In this document: piece by piece, positions 1-8,734 of the stretch | Layout: each line of letters starts with the position of its first letter | Position numbering within the stretch: the first letter of the stretch is position 1 | NCBI GenBank assembly: GCA_030269625.1 | Contig: JAJDFZ010000004.1 | Location: 1-64,000 of the forward strand | Origin: Oxalobacter sp. OttesenSCG-928-P03 | GTDB taxonomy: Bacteria; Pseudomonadota; Gammaproteobacteria; Burkholderiales; Burkholderiaceae_D | DNA length: 64,000 nt | Direction of reading: 5' to 3' | Position numbers and translations under genes: made by a program | The notes under the pieces: generated by a model | The model's database searches: none | What the model saw: only the letters and a program-made list of their open reading frames with translations | What the model was told of the DNA's origin: nothing

Positions 1-191
1 CCTGTCTCGAATTCCCGGTTTTTCTGCGCTTCCGACCTGTGCAAGGCATACAAACCGGCTCCCGCATGGGTATCGATATAGAAAACGGCCGCTTCCTTTT
101 GGCAGGCATACTGCAAAACCGCAAGCAGGACAACATGCTTGAGTACATCTGCATGATTGCCTGCATGAAACGCGTGCCGGTAACTGAACAT
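1..191 (-). CDS. rlmJ: 23S rRNA (adenine2030-N6)-methyltransferase RlmJ, partial (runs off left edge)
   Basis: Reverse complement of 1-191 translates as MFSYRHAFHAGNHADVLKHVVLLAVLQYACQKEAAVFYIDTHAGAGLYALHRSEAQK, the RlmJ N-terminus. Not in the ORF track. Confidence 0.9.
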   Translation of the reverse strand, partial: MFSYRHAFHAGNHADVLKHVVLLAVLQYACQKEAAVFYIDTHAGAGLYALHRSEAQKNREFET

Positions 192-245
192 GGTGAATCC
201 TTATAAAAATGGCTGTCACCATCATACCGCGGATTTGACCTCGCC

Positions 246-1121
246 TTAAAAGAGTTCCAGAAAAAGCCTTGCTGCTGCGGACAGACGCTTGCCGGTGCGC
301 CAGACAATTGCCGAGGAGGATTGCAGTACACAATCCGTAATGGTCATGCGGTGAAAATCTTCCGGAGGACGAAGCGATAATGTGGATTCCGGCAGAATGG
401 CAATGCCAAGGCCACGATCCACCAATGAAAGGATTGCCGCAATTTGATCGCTTTCACAGAATATATGCGGTGTAAGATTGGCCATACGCATCTGGTCCAG
501 CACCATATCGTGAGAATGGGCTCCTTCCTGACGATGCATCATGATCAACGGCACTTCTGCCAACTCCTGCAGTGAAATGGTTTTCTGTTCTATCCGTTTT
601 TCATCATTTTTATGCGTCACGGCCACCCAGGCCTCTGTTAAAAGCGGGATGGCATCGTAGGAGCCCGCCGGAACAGGCAGCCTGACGATGCCAAACTCGA
701 TCACATGAGCATCAAGCAACTCCAGAATACGATAGGTATTGCCTCCCCGCCAGTTGAAACGCACATGAGGATATCTCTCGCTGAACGTTTTAATGCGATC
801 CGGCATAAAGAGACCACCAATCGCGGCAGGACTTCCCAGAGAAAGCACGCCATGAATGCCATGCTCCATATTGCGTATTTCCTCGGCTGTCGTGCCGATC
901 ATGTCAAGAATCTGGGAGGCTCGCTGATAAAAGGCATGCCCTGCCTGTGTCAACCGCAAGTGGCGGGTATTTCGCTCAATCAGTTTCACCTCCAGTTCTT
1001 CTTCCAGAAGCTTTAGCTGCAAACTCAAAGGCGGTTGCGAAATATGCAGCCGCTCAGCAGCTCTGCTGATATTCCCTTCTTCTGCAATGGCACAAAAATA
1101 GCGTAACTGTCTTAAGTCCAC
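246..1121 (-). CDS. LysR-family transcriptional regulator
   Basis: MDLRQLRYFCAIAEEGNISRAAERLHISQPPLSLQLKLLEEEL: canonical LysR HTH. Divergent from the 1253-2367 unit. Confidence 0.95.
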   Translation of the reverse strand: MDLRQLRYFCAIAEEGNISRAAERLHISQPPLSLQLKLLEEELEVKLIERNTRHLRLTQAGHAFYQRASQILDMIGTTAEEIRNMEHGIHGVLSLGSPAAIGGLFMPDRIKTFSERYPHVRFNWRGGNTYRILELLDAHVIEFGIVRLPVPAGSYDAIPLLTEAWVAVTHKNDEKRIEQKTISLQELAEVPLIMMHRQEGAHSHDMVLDQMRMANLTPHIFCESDQIAAILSLVDRGLGIAILPESTLSLRPPEDFHRMTITDCVLQSSSAIVWRTGKRLSAAARLFLELF

Positions 1122-1150
1122 TTATCCCCCCTGAGATTTATACGCAAATC

Positions 1151-1260
1151 ATATAAATATGCAACAAAAAAAGTATTTTTAATATATATCAAAAATCACT
1201 ACACTGCAATTGAGAGTTCCAATTCTCATTCACTCAACATAAGGAGGACAACATGAAACA
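1151..1260 (+). promoter_or_regulatory. Putative LysR-controlled promoter/start block, copy 1
   Basis: A 28-nt identical string (aacaaaaaaagtatttttaatatatatc, 1163-1190) recurs at 2633-2660. 50/60 positions match by eye over 1151-1210 vs 2621-2680. Equally spaced TACACT and AAGGAGG...ATG follow. Confidence 0.6.
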
Positions 1261-1348
1261 CATTATTGATTTCGTCAAAAACCACGGACTGGCGCTGGTG
1301 GTTGTCGTCGCCTTTCTTTCCTGTCTTTTACAGGTAGTGCAGGTGTAA
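1253..1348 (+). pseudogene. 31-codon ORF, N-terminal relic of a BASS transporter (or small leader/membrane peptide)
   Basis: MKHIIDFVKNHGLALVVVVAFLSCLLQVVQV* preceded by AAGGAGG. 43/60 nt match the start of the downstream gene (MKRIIDFAKNWTLPLAIVIG) by eye. Confidence 0.55.
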
Positions 1349-1419
1349 CAGGCTGAAGAACAAACCGGAAAGTACTGCACCGGGCTTGCCAATATCGAAA
1401 ACATACTGGAGAACGTATC

Positions 1420-2367
1420 ATGAAACGCATTATCGATTTTGCCAAAAACTGGACTCTGCCACTGGCGATTGTCATCGGTACAGCAGGCTTTCCTGTTTGG
1501 GGTTATTTTTCCTTCCTTTTGCCATATCTCATTTTTGCAATGCTGCTTTTGACTTTCTGCCGCATTCCATTAAGTGAGATCCGCTTCAACGCCATGCATT
1601 TCTGGCTGCTGGCTTTCCAGCTCGGCGGCAGCATACTGGCCTATGTCATTGTCAGCCCATTCAATACTCTCCTTGCTGAAGCCGCCATGGTCTGTGTCAT
1701 TGCCCCGACTGGAACAGCCGCTGCCGTCATCACCCGAAAACTGGGCGGCAGCGCTGCCAGCCTCACCAGCTTTGCCATCCTTTCCAATCTTGGGACGGCT
1801 GTTGCCGCGCCAATCCTTTTTCCGATTGTTCACCCGGCAGAAGGCAATATCGGATTTCTGGCGGCTTTCTTTATCATCATTCAGAAAGTCTTTCCGCTTC
1901 TGATACTGCCGTTTATTCTTGCCATGCTGCTTCGCCGCTTTACGCCTCGCCTGAATGAAAAACTGAGCGGCCTGCAGGAGTGGGCATTCTACATGTGGGG
2001 GATCACGCTGATGATTGCGGTCGCCAAAACGGTGAATTCTCTGGTTCATGATCCGGACGGCGGAATGACAGCTGTCTGGTTGGGTCTGACCGCACTTGTT
2101 GTCTGCATCCTGCAGTTTGTCGCAGGAAAACAACTGGGGGGACGTTTCTTTCAGGATCGCATCACCGGAGGGCAGGCGCTGGGACAGAAAAATGCCGTTC
2201 TCAGTCTCTGGATGGCGGATACCTATCTGACTCCGATCGCCTCTGTTGCTGCCAGTGCTTACCTTGTCAGCCAGAATCTTTTCAACTCCTGGCAACTCTG
2301 GATGACCAGAAAAGAACAGGGAAAAAACGCAAAAACCGAATCAATGGAACTTCCCGTCTTAAGGTGA
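1420..2367 (+). CDS. Bile acid:sodium symporter (BASS)-family transporter
   Basis: Multi-helix membrane protein with BASS-like PTGTAAAVITRKLGGSAASLTSFAILSNLGTAVAAPILFPIV. Confidence 0.75.
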   Translation: MKRIIDFAKNWTLPLAIVIGTAGFPVWGYFSFLLPYLIFAMLLLTFCRIPLSEIRFNAMHFWLLAFQLGGSILAYVIVSPFNTLLAEAAMVCVIAPTGTAAAVITRKLGGSAASLTSFAILSNLGTAVAAPILFPIVHPAEGNIGFLAAFFIIIQKVFPLLILPFILAMLLRRFTPRLNEKLSGLQEWAFYMWGITLMIAVAKTVNSLVHDPDGGMTAVWLGLTALVVCILQFVAGKQLGGRFFQDRITGGQALGQKNAVLSLWMADTYLTPIASVAASAYLVSQNLFNSWQLWMTRKEQGKNAKTESMELPVLR

Positions 2368-2395
2368 TGCCAGGTATACCGCTTCCAAAAGTGAC

Positions 2396-2423
2396 AAAAA
2401 GCCTCCTCAAAAGGAGGCTTTTT
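2396..2423 (+). terminator. Intrinsic terminator after the BASS gene
   Basis: aaaaagcctcct-caaa-aggaggcttttt: 12-bp perfect stem with T-tract. Confidence 0.85.
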
Positions 2424-2530
2424 GCATATGAGCGGCAATCAGAAGAAATCCACCAGCCTTAAAACCAGCTCGCGTTGCAGATTGAGTAATCCAGGACATT
2501 TCCGTATTGGCTATGTCGAACCCTGTTTTT
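2424..2530 (-). pseudogene. Degenerate duplicate of the cheD 3' end
   Basis: Plus strand tgcatatgagcggcaatcagaagaaatccaccagccttaaaaccagctcgcg...taatcc aligns with tgcatatcgtcccgcgatcagaacagatcgacagaacccgccaccggctcgcg...taatcc at 4472-4550, the cheD 3' end, including the preceding terminator. Confidence 0.6.
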
Positions 2531-2620
2531 TCTCTTCTCACATGAGCGAACGCATGATTTTGCCGATTTATCTTTATTTCACAAGGCAAAGTTATCTCAT
2601 GCTCAATATATAGCAAAAAC

Positions 2621-2730
2621 ATATAAATTTTAAACAAAAAAAGTATTTTTAATATATATCGAAGCTGGATACACTGGAATCAAAGATTATTTTTATTTTA
2701 AATAACAAAAGGAGAACACCATGAAAATCT
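2621..2730 (+). promoter_or_regulatory. Putative LysR-controlled promoter/start block, copy 2
   Basis: Second copy of 1151-1260 with near-identical spacing to the ATG (100 vs 102 nt). Confidence 0.6.
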
Positions 2731-3695
2731 GTATTTTTGGAGCTGGCGCCATTGGCGGCTATATGGCCGTACAACTGGCTGAGGCCGGAGCGGATGTGTG
2801 TGCCATTGCTCGTGGTGACCATCTGAAGGCCATACAGAAAAACGGACTCACACTGCTGATGGACGGTAAGGAAAAAAACGTCAAAATCCCGGCCAGCGAT
2901 AATCCGGCTGATTTTGGCCATCAGGATTATGTTATCTGCGCGCTCAAGGCGCAGCAATCACACGAAAGTGCCAGAAAATTCGCGCCCTTGCTCGGGCCGG
3001 ATACGGCAGTCGTTACGGCCATGAACGGCATTCCCTGGTGGTATTTCTACAAGGAGGGCAGTCAATTTGAAGGGCGCTATCTGGAATCGGTCGACCCGGG
3101 TGGCGAGCAGTGGAAGCATATAGGCCCTGAAAGAGCCATTGGCTGCGTTGTCGATCCGGCAACGGAAGTCGTTGCTCCCGGTGTGATCGAACACCACGAA
3201 TTTAACCGTTTTATCCTGGGCGAGCCTGATGGCAGCCAGTCTGAACGGATAACAAAACTGGCTGATATGTTCAAAAAGGCCGGATTTGATGCGCCTGTCA
3301 GGGATGCGATTCGCTGGAATGTGTGGTTAAAACTCTGGGGCAATGTCTGTTTCAATCCGATCAGTGCCCTGACGCACACAACGCTGGATCGGATTACGCA
3401 AGGCCCCCTGCGCGAACTGTGCATCAAGGCCATGACAGAAACCCGGGCTGTCACTGACTCACTCGGGGTAAATATTCCTGAAGAAATGATGACGAGACGC
3501 CTGGATGTTGCAGGCACTGCCGTAGGGCATAAAATGTCCATGTTGCAGGATATTGAACGCCATCGCTCGCTGGAAATTGATGCACTGGTAACAGCGGTAC
3601 AGGAACTGGGGCGCCTGACAGGCGTGCCGACACCGACCGTAGATGTACTGCTGGTCCTGGTACAGGAACTCGGGCGTAAAGAAGGGCTTTACTAA
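2721..3695 (+). CDS. Ketopantoate reductase family (PanE/ApbA) protein
   Basis: MKICIFGAGAIGGYMAVQLAEAGADVCAIARGDHL Rossmann motif and KPR C-terminal domain (WNVWLKLWGNVCFNPISALT). Confidence 0.9.
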   Translation: MKICIFGAGAIGGYMAVQLAEAGADVCAIARGDHLKAIQKNGLTLLMDGKEKNVKIPASDNPADFGHQDYVICALKAQQSHESARKFAPLLGPDTAVVTAMNGIPWWYFYKEGSQFEGRYLESVDPGGEQWKHIGPERAIGCVVDPATEVVAPGVIEHHEFNRFILGEPDGSQSERITKLADMFKKAGFDAPVRDAIRWNVWLKLWGNVCFNPISALTHTTLDRITQGPLRELCIKAMTETRAVTDSLGVNIPEEMMTRRLDVAGTAVGHKMSMLQDIERHRSLEIDALVTAVQELGRLTGVPTPTVDVLLVLVQELGRKEGLY

Positions 3696-3724
3696 GGAAA
3701 CTGACATTCTCAGGGAGAAGAGAT

Positions 3725-4318
3725 ATGGACTACACGACAATCAGACATAATTTTGAATACCACGGATTTTCAACCCAGCTATTTGCAACCGGAGAAGAAG
3801 CCAGGGATTATCTTGTGAATACGCTGCAATGGCAGACGATTGGCTTTGGCGGCAGTGTGACACTGCGCGAGATAGGACTTTTCGATGCACTGTCGGCGAA
3901 AAACATCGTAGTCTGGCACAACAAGGTTTTTTCTGAAGAGGTCAGACGGCTGGCTAATGCGACCAGCATTTATATTACCAGCGCCAATGCGATAGCCGAG
4001 ACCGGCCAGATCGTCAATATTGACAGAACCGGCAACCGTGTCGCCATGACCGCTTTCGGGCCGAAAGCCTGCTACTACGTCGTGGGGAAAAACAAGATTA
4101 CTCCCACGCTGGCCGAAGCCCTGGACCGGGCCAAGAATGTGGCGGGACCTCAAAATGCCAAACGCGTCAGGGCCAAGACACCCTGCGCCAGAGACGGAGA
4201 CCGGTGCTACAACTGCAACACCCCGGAAAGAGTCTGTCGCATGACGATGATCATGGATCGCCCGCCTTACGGCATGCAGTCTGAAATCATTTTCATTGAC
4301 CAGGATCTGGGATTGTAG
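3725..4318 (+). CDS. LUD-domain (DUF162, lactate-utilization type) protein
   Basis: GFGGSVTLREIGLFDAL, TSANAIAETGQIVNIDRTGNRVAMTAFGPK and a Cys-rich C-terminus (CARDGDRCYNCNTPERVCR). Confidence 0.85.
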   Translation: MDYTTIRHNFEYHGFSTQLFATGEEARDYLVNTLQWQTIGFGGSVTLREIGLFDALSAKNIVVWHNKVFSEEVRRLANATSIYITSANAIAETGQIVNIDRTGNRVAMTAFGPKACYYVVGKNKITPTLAEALDRAKNVAGPQNAKRVRAKTPCARDGDRCYNCNTPERVCRMTMIMDRPPYGMQSEIIFIDQDLGL

Positions 4319-4445
4319 TGCCACTGTGACAGGCACGGTGAAAAAAGTCGGAAAATGCTGTATCCGGACTACCGATACCGAAAATATACTGAAGAAAGCG
4401 TCATGCTTTGGGCCAACGAAAATAAGTTTCTCTTGAAAGCAATAA

Positions 4446-4471
4446 AAAAGTCTCCGGAAACGGAGACTTTT
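4446..4471. terminator. Bidirectional terminator between convergent LUD gene and cheD
   Basis: aaaagtctccg-gaaa-cggagactttt: 11-bp perfect stem flanked by A/T tracts. Confidence 0.8.
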
Positions 4472-4489
4472 CTGCATATCGTCCCGCGA

Positions 4490-5095
4490 TCAGAACAGAT
4501 CGACAGAACCCGCCACCGGCTCGCGCCTCAGACGGTTTGCATAATCCTGTTCGCGGTTGGCGATCGTGTTGTTGTTCAGTCGCCTGAGTTTCTTGACCAG
4601 TACCCTGCCTGTTCTTGGGAAAAAGTAGACCTTGCGTGGATAAACATCTTCCAGATCTTCTGCCACAACCCGGATTCTTTCCGTTTTCAGGTAGTCCCGG
4701 ACAAACTGGGCATTGCGATGACCGACGTTAATGGTACTGAAACTGCTTAAGACATGCCCGCCGCCAAATACCTTGGCTTCCAGGTTTTCCCGGCGTGCGC
4801 CTGCCTTCAGCAAATCATTGACCAGCACCTCCATGGCATACGTCCCGTATCGCATCGAGGCAGAAAGCAGTCCTTCACCATCATTGCTGTCCGGTAGCAT
4901 GAAATGGTTCATTCCGCCCACGCCGGAAACACGGTCACGAATACAGGCAGACACACAGGACCCCAGCACCGTGACAATGACCATGTCCTTGGGCGTGAAG
5001 AAATATTCTCCCGGGAGAATCTTTGCGGCATCAATATCAAATGACCGGTCATAATAGATATTGGTCGCAAACTGATTTTCTGCAGTTGTACTCAT
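4490..5095 (-). CDS. cheD: Chemoreceptor glutamine deamidase CheD
   Basis: [32 protein letters not shown]: CheD Cys/His motifs. Confidence 0.95.
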   Translation of the reverse strand: MSTTAENQFATNIYYDRSFDIDAAKILPGEYFFTPKDMVIVTVLGSCVSACIRDRVSGVGGMNHFMLPDSNDGEGLLSASMRYGTYAMEVLVNDLLKAGARRENLEAKVFGGGHVLSSFSTINVGHRNAQFVRDYLKTERIRVVAEDLEDVYPRKVYFFPRTGRVLVKKLRRLNNNTIANREQDYANRLRREPVAGSVDLF

Positions 5096-6000
5096 GTATC
5101 TGCGCTTTTCTCCGTTTCAGTTACGGACCTGCCGGCAGCACCTGCTGAAGGCGATGACAGCTTGTACACGGTTTTGCCTGCCAGCTTGAAATCATTCGTC
5201 ACATACGTGAAATTCTCGGAATGCCCGGCAAATAAAAGGCCATCCGGCTTCATCAGCGGAGCAAACCGGGAAAGAATCTTCCCCTGGGTCGGCTTGTCAA
5301 AGTAAATCATAACATTTCGACAGAAAATCACATCAAAGGGACCTCTTATCGGCCAGCTGTTTTCAAGCAGGTTGACCTGGCGATACGTGATCAGATCCCG
5401 TAATTCCTGTCGTGCCCGGACCATGCCGGCATGTTTTCCTTTCCCGTTCAGGAAAAATTTCCTGAGCCGTTCCTGCGGCATTTTTTCAACTTTATCACTA
5501 CTGTATATACCGTTGGCCGCAGTCCTCAGTACGTTTGTATCAATATCTGTTGCAATAATCTGCACCGGCGGCTTCATGGAGTTAAACGCCTCGCATAACG
5601 TGATCGCGATGGAATAGGGTTCTTCACCAGTTGAGCTGGCAGAGCACCATACGGTAAAAAGCCCGTCGCCCCGCTTTTTCTTGGCGTGCTCAGCCAGGAT
5701 CGGGAAATGCTGCGCCTCGCGGAAAAAGGATGTCAGGTTGGTTGTGAGAGCATTGGTAAAGGACTCCCACTCGTTTTCCATCTTGCCGCCTTCAAGCTGA
5801 TCCAGGTAGGCACCGAAATCCTTGTAACCCGTTGCGCGCAGGCGACGGGCGATCCGGCTGTAAACCATTTCTTCCTTGCTGTCAGCCAGCGTGATCCCCG
5901 CTCTTTTGTATATCAGCGAACGAATACGTCTGAAATCATTGGTCGTGAAATCAAACTCTTTGGGTGTGCGCAAATTGTTGCTGCTGTCTTCTTTTGCCAT
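5092..6000 (-). CDS. cheR: Chemotaxis protein methyltransferase CheR
   Basis: CheR N-terminus ([27 protein letters not shown]), SAM fold ([16 protein letters not shown]) and [14 protein letters not shown]. Overlaps the cheD start. Confidence 0.95.
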   Translation of the reverse strand: MAKEDSSNNLRTPKEFDFTTNDFRRIRSLIYKRAGITLADSKEEMVYSRIARRLRATGYKDFGAYLDQLEGGKMENEWESFTNALTTNLTSFFREAQHFPILAEHAKKKRGDGLFTVWCSASSTGEEPYSIAITLCEAFNSMKPPVQIIATDIDTNVLRTAANGIYSSDKVEKMPQERLRKFFLNGKGKHAGMVRARQELRDLITYRQVNLLENSWPIRGPFDVIFCRNVMIYFDKPTQGKILSRFAPLMKPDGLLFAGHSENFTYVTNDFKLAGKTVYKLSSPSAGAAGRSVTETEKSADT

Positions 6001-6345
6001 CTCTGTCAGGCCCTTATTTCAGCTCAGGAATCTGTCTTGCAACAAAAACATTTCAGATCAGCCTGGTTTAACACTATTGTAAGGCTTTTTCGAAAATATT
6101 GCCTAACGCCAACTTTTTATAATCTTAACCTGTTTCTTCAGGATTGGTGAAAAGTTGTCAATATATTTTCAACAAAAAGAAAATAAAGCCGGATATTTCC
6201 TTTTATAAGCCGTTAAAATGCACACATGAGCAGTACAAAAACGCTGTTGCCGCAATGCTTTCAGGATACCTTCGTCATTTGCCACACCTCCTGGACTGCA
6301 TTTGGCCGGTTTTATATTTTTTCTTTATAAGCATATTTTTGACCC

Positions 6346-7848
6346 ATGAGAGACAGTCAGTGGCTTACTGCCCTCTTGCAGACATCATTTGATGAGATTT
6401 ACATCATTGATGGCCAGACTTCGCGCATTATTCATGCCAGTGAATCCGCCTGCGCCAATCTGCAAAGACCGTTTGACGAACTGCGTGGCCTGCCTTTCGC
6501 CGCCCTGGCAGCTTCATCAGCTGAAACACAGCTTGAACGCCGGCTGCGCTCTTTGAACCGGCGCACGCAAAACAAGGAAAAAAGTAACGAACCACTCAGC
6601 TTCAGTGCTGTTCTGGTCAGAAAAAACGGAACGGCCTACCCTATTCTTCTGCGCCTGCAAAAATGCGAAGTCAATCAGATACCGGTTATCATCGCTGTCG
6701 GACAGCCCCAGGCCTCCCCAAAAAAAGAAGATACCGACGAGCCATCCGGAGTCAATCCGTTCAAAACAGCGGATATGCCGTCAGACATCAACACGCCCTG
6801 GCTGGTTTATCAGATCATCCGGAAAAATGACGGCAGCATTTCTTTTCCTTATCTGAGCGGCGGCTGCGAAAATCTCCTGGGTATTACGCAGGAACAGCTT
6901 CATGCCAACCCGGATCTCTTTGTGTCATTTATCCTTCCCCAGGATCGTGATTCCTACATTGAATCCATGACCGATTCTGCCATTTACATGAAAAGCTGGA
7001 ACTGGGAAGGCAGAATCTGGGTTGATTCCGTCAAGGAAATCCGCTGGATCAATCTGCTCGCTGCCCCGCACCAGCTGGATGATGGCAGCGTGCAATGGGA
7101 AGGGATCATGACGAACATCACGCAAAGCAAGCATGAAGAAATGGAAATCAAGCTTTCCAGAACCCGGCTTGCCGAGCTTTCCGCGCACGTTGAAGAGGTC
7201 AAGGAACAGGAGCGGACCCAGATTTCGCGGGAAATACACGATGATCTGGGCGGCAACCTTACTGCCATCAAAATGGCGCTGGCCCTTTTGGCAAAACGCC
7301 TTCCCAAAAACCGCCCGGAGCTGTCCGAAAAAGCGGAATATGTTGACCAGCTGGTAGACCGGACCATTGAGGCCGCTCATCGTATTGCCAGCAACATGCG
7401 TCCAAGCATCCTGGATATCGGCATTGTTGCCGCACTGGAATGGCAGACAGATGAATTCATGCGCCAGTCCGGCATCCCGTGCACCTTTGAATCAACCATC
7501 TCGGAAATTCAGCTCCAGCCGGCGCAATCCACCGCGCTTTTCCGTATTGCGCAGGAAGCACTCACCAACATTGCCCGCCATGCTGAAGCCAGCAAAGTCT
7601 CGATCCAGTTGACAACCAGCAAGGCTCATGTCCAGCTCCGGATTATTGATAACGGGAAAGGCATCACCGTGGCAGACCGCATGAAGCCGCAATCTTTTGG
7701 CATTCGCGGCATGATTGAGCGTGCACACTCGCTTGGCGGAAAATTATCCTTTGACTCAACACCGAAAAAACGAAATGCCATTACTGTTGTGATACCGTTT
7801 ACCGACATGTTTTTTGACTCTGAAATAAGCCTGCCGGTGAAGAACTGA
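6346..7848 (+). CDS. PAS-domain sensor histidine kinase (HisKA_3/HATPase)
   Basis: ERTQISREIHDDLGGNLTAIKMALALL H-box, FRIAQEALTNIARHAEASKV N-box, G-box; two PAS-like regions. Confidence 0.93.
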   Translation: MRDSQWLTALLQTSFDEIYIIDGQTSRIIHASESACANLQRPFDELRGLPFAALAASSAETQLERRLRSLNRRTQNKEKSNEPLSFSAVLVRKNGTAYPILLRLQKCEVNQIPVIIAVGQPQASPKKEDTDEPSGVNPFKTADMPSDINTPWLVYQIIRKNDGSISFPYLSGGCENLLGITQEQLHANPDLFVSFILPQDRDSYIESMTDSAIYMKSWNWEGRIWVDSVKEIRWINLLAAPHQLDDGSVQWEGIMTNITQSKHEEMEIKLSRTRLAELSAHVEEVKEQERTQISREIHDDLGGNLTAIKMALALLAKRLPKNRPELSEKAEYVDQLVDRTIEAAHRIASNMRPSILDIGIVAALEWQTDEFMRQSGIPCTFESTISEIQLQPAQSTALFRIAQEALTNIARHAEASKVSIQLTTSKAHVQLRIIDNGKGITVADRMKPQSFGIRGMIERAHSLGGKLSFDSTPKKRNAITVVIPFTDMFFDSEISLPVKN

Positions 7849-7885
7849 CCATACTCCTTTTATCTGATATCCATACAGGAAAACC

Positions 7886-8539
7886 GTGAACGAAAACAAA
7901 ACTTCCATCCGCGTCATGATTGTTGATGATCATGCCATTGTCCGCGAGGGCTTAAAGCAGATTCTGGCTGACACGGATGATATTGTCGTCACGGGTGAAG
8001 CGGAAAACGGACTGGAAGCCATCAGGATGGCGCGAACCCAGAAAGGTGACATCATGCTTTTGGACATCACCATGCCTGACAAAAACGGCATTGAAGTTTT
8101 AAAGCAGATTCACAAGGAAAAGCCGGAGCTGTTGATCCTCATGCTTTCGATGCACAGGGAGGATCAGTATGCCATCCGCTCACTCAAGGCCGGCGCTGTC
8201 GGATATCTCAACAAACAGAGCGCGCCAAATGAATTGGTCAAGGCCATCCGCCAGGTTGCGGCCGGAAACAAATATATCAGCCCCGCCCTGGCACAGGAAC
8301 TGGCACGCCATGTCGCGGAAGACTCTGAAAAAGCGCCGCATGAATCCCTGTCCGACCGGGAATTCCAGACGCTTTTAATGATTGCAGCGGGAAAATCCGT
8401 ATCAGACATTGCGGCAGAACTCGCCCTGTCTGTCAAAACGGTCAGTGAATACCGCTCACGCCTGTTATCCAAAATGGGCCTGAAAAACAATGCCGAACTG
8501 ATGCATTACGCCATCAGGCACAAGCTGGTTATTGAATAA
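7886..8539 (+). CDS. NarL/FixJ-family response regulator
   Basis: VMIVDDHAIVREGLKQIL receiver, DIMLLDITMPDKNG phospho-Asp region, LuxR HTH (LSDREFQTLLMIAAGKSVSDIAAELALSVKTVSEYRSRL). Confidence 0.95.
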   Translation: MNENKTSIRVMIVDDHAIVREGLKQILADTDDIVVTGEAENGLEAIRMARTQKGDIMLLDITMPDKNGIEVLKQIHKEKPELLILMLSMHREDQYAIRSLKAGAVGYLNKQSAPNELVKAIRQVAAGNKYISPALAQELARHVAEDSEKAPHESLSDREFQTLLMIAAGKSVSDIAAELALSVKTVSEYRSRLLSKMGLKNNAELMHYAIRHKLVIE

Positions 8540-8734
8540 TACCGCTGCTGTAATTATCTGTTTTTTCCTCGCGCACATCCTGATGTATACACGCCATAAC
8601 GGGAGAGGCAGGTAAAAAATTTGTCATTTGCAACAAAAAACATGAAATAATGTACGTCTGTCGCAAACAGGGTTGAAGGCAGATTACTTCTGTTGATGAC
8701 AAGCAGGAACGGTTGACCCCGGACCGTATAAAAA

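Noticed and set aside
1570-2295. 241-aa minus-strand ORF opposite the BASS transporter
   Set aside because: Antisense shadow; the plus frame is a convincing membrane protein.
8164-8490. Minus ORF in the response regulator gene
   Set aside because: Antisense to the receiver/LuxR domains; no independent support.
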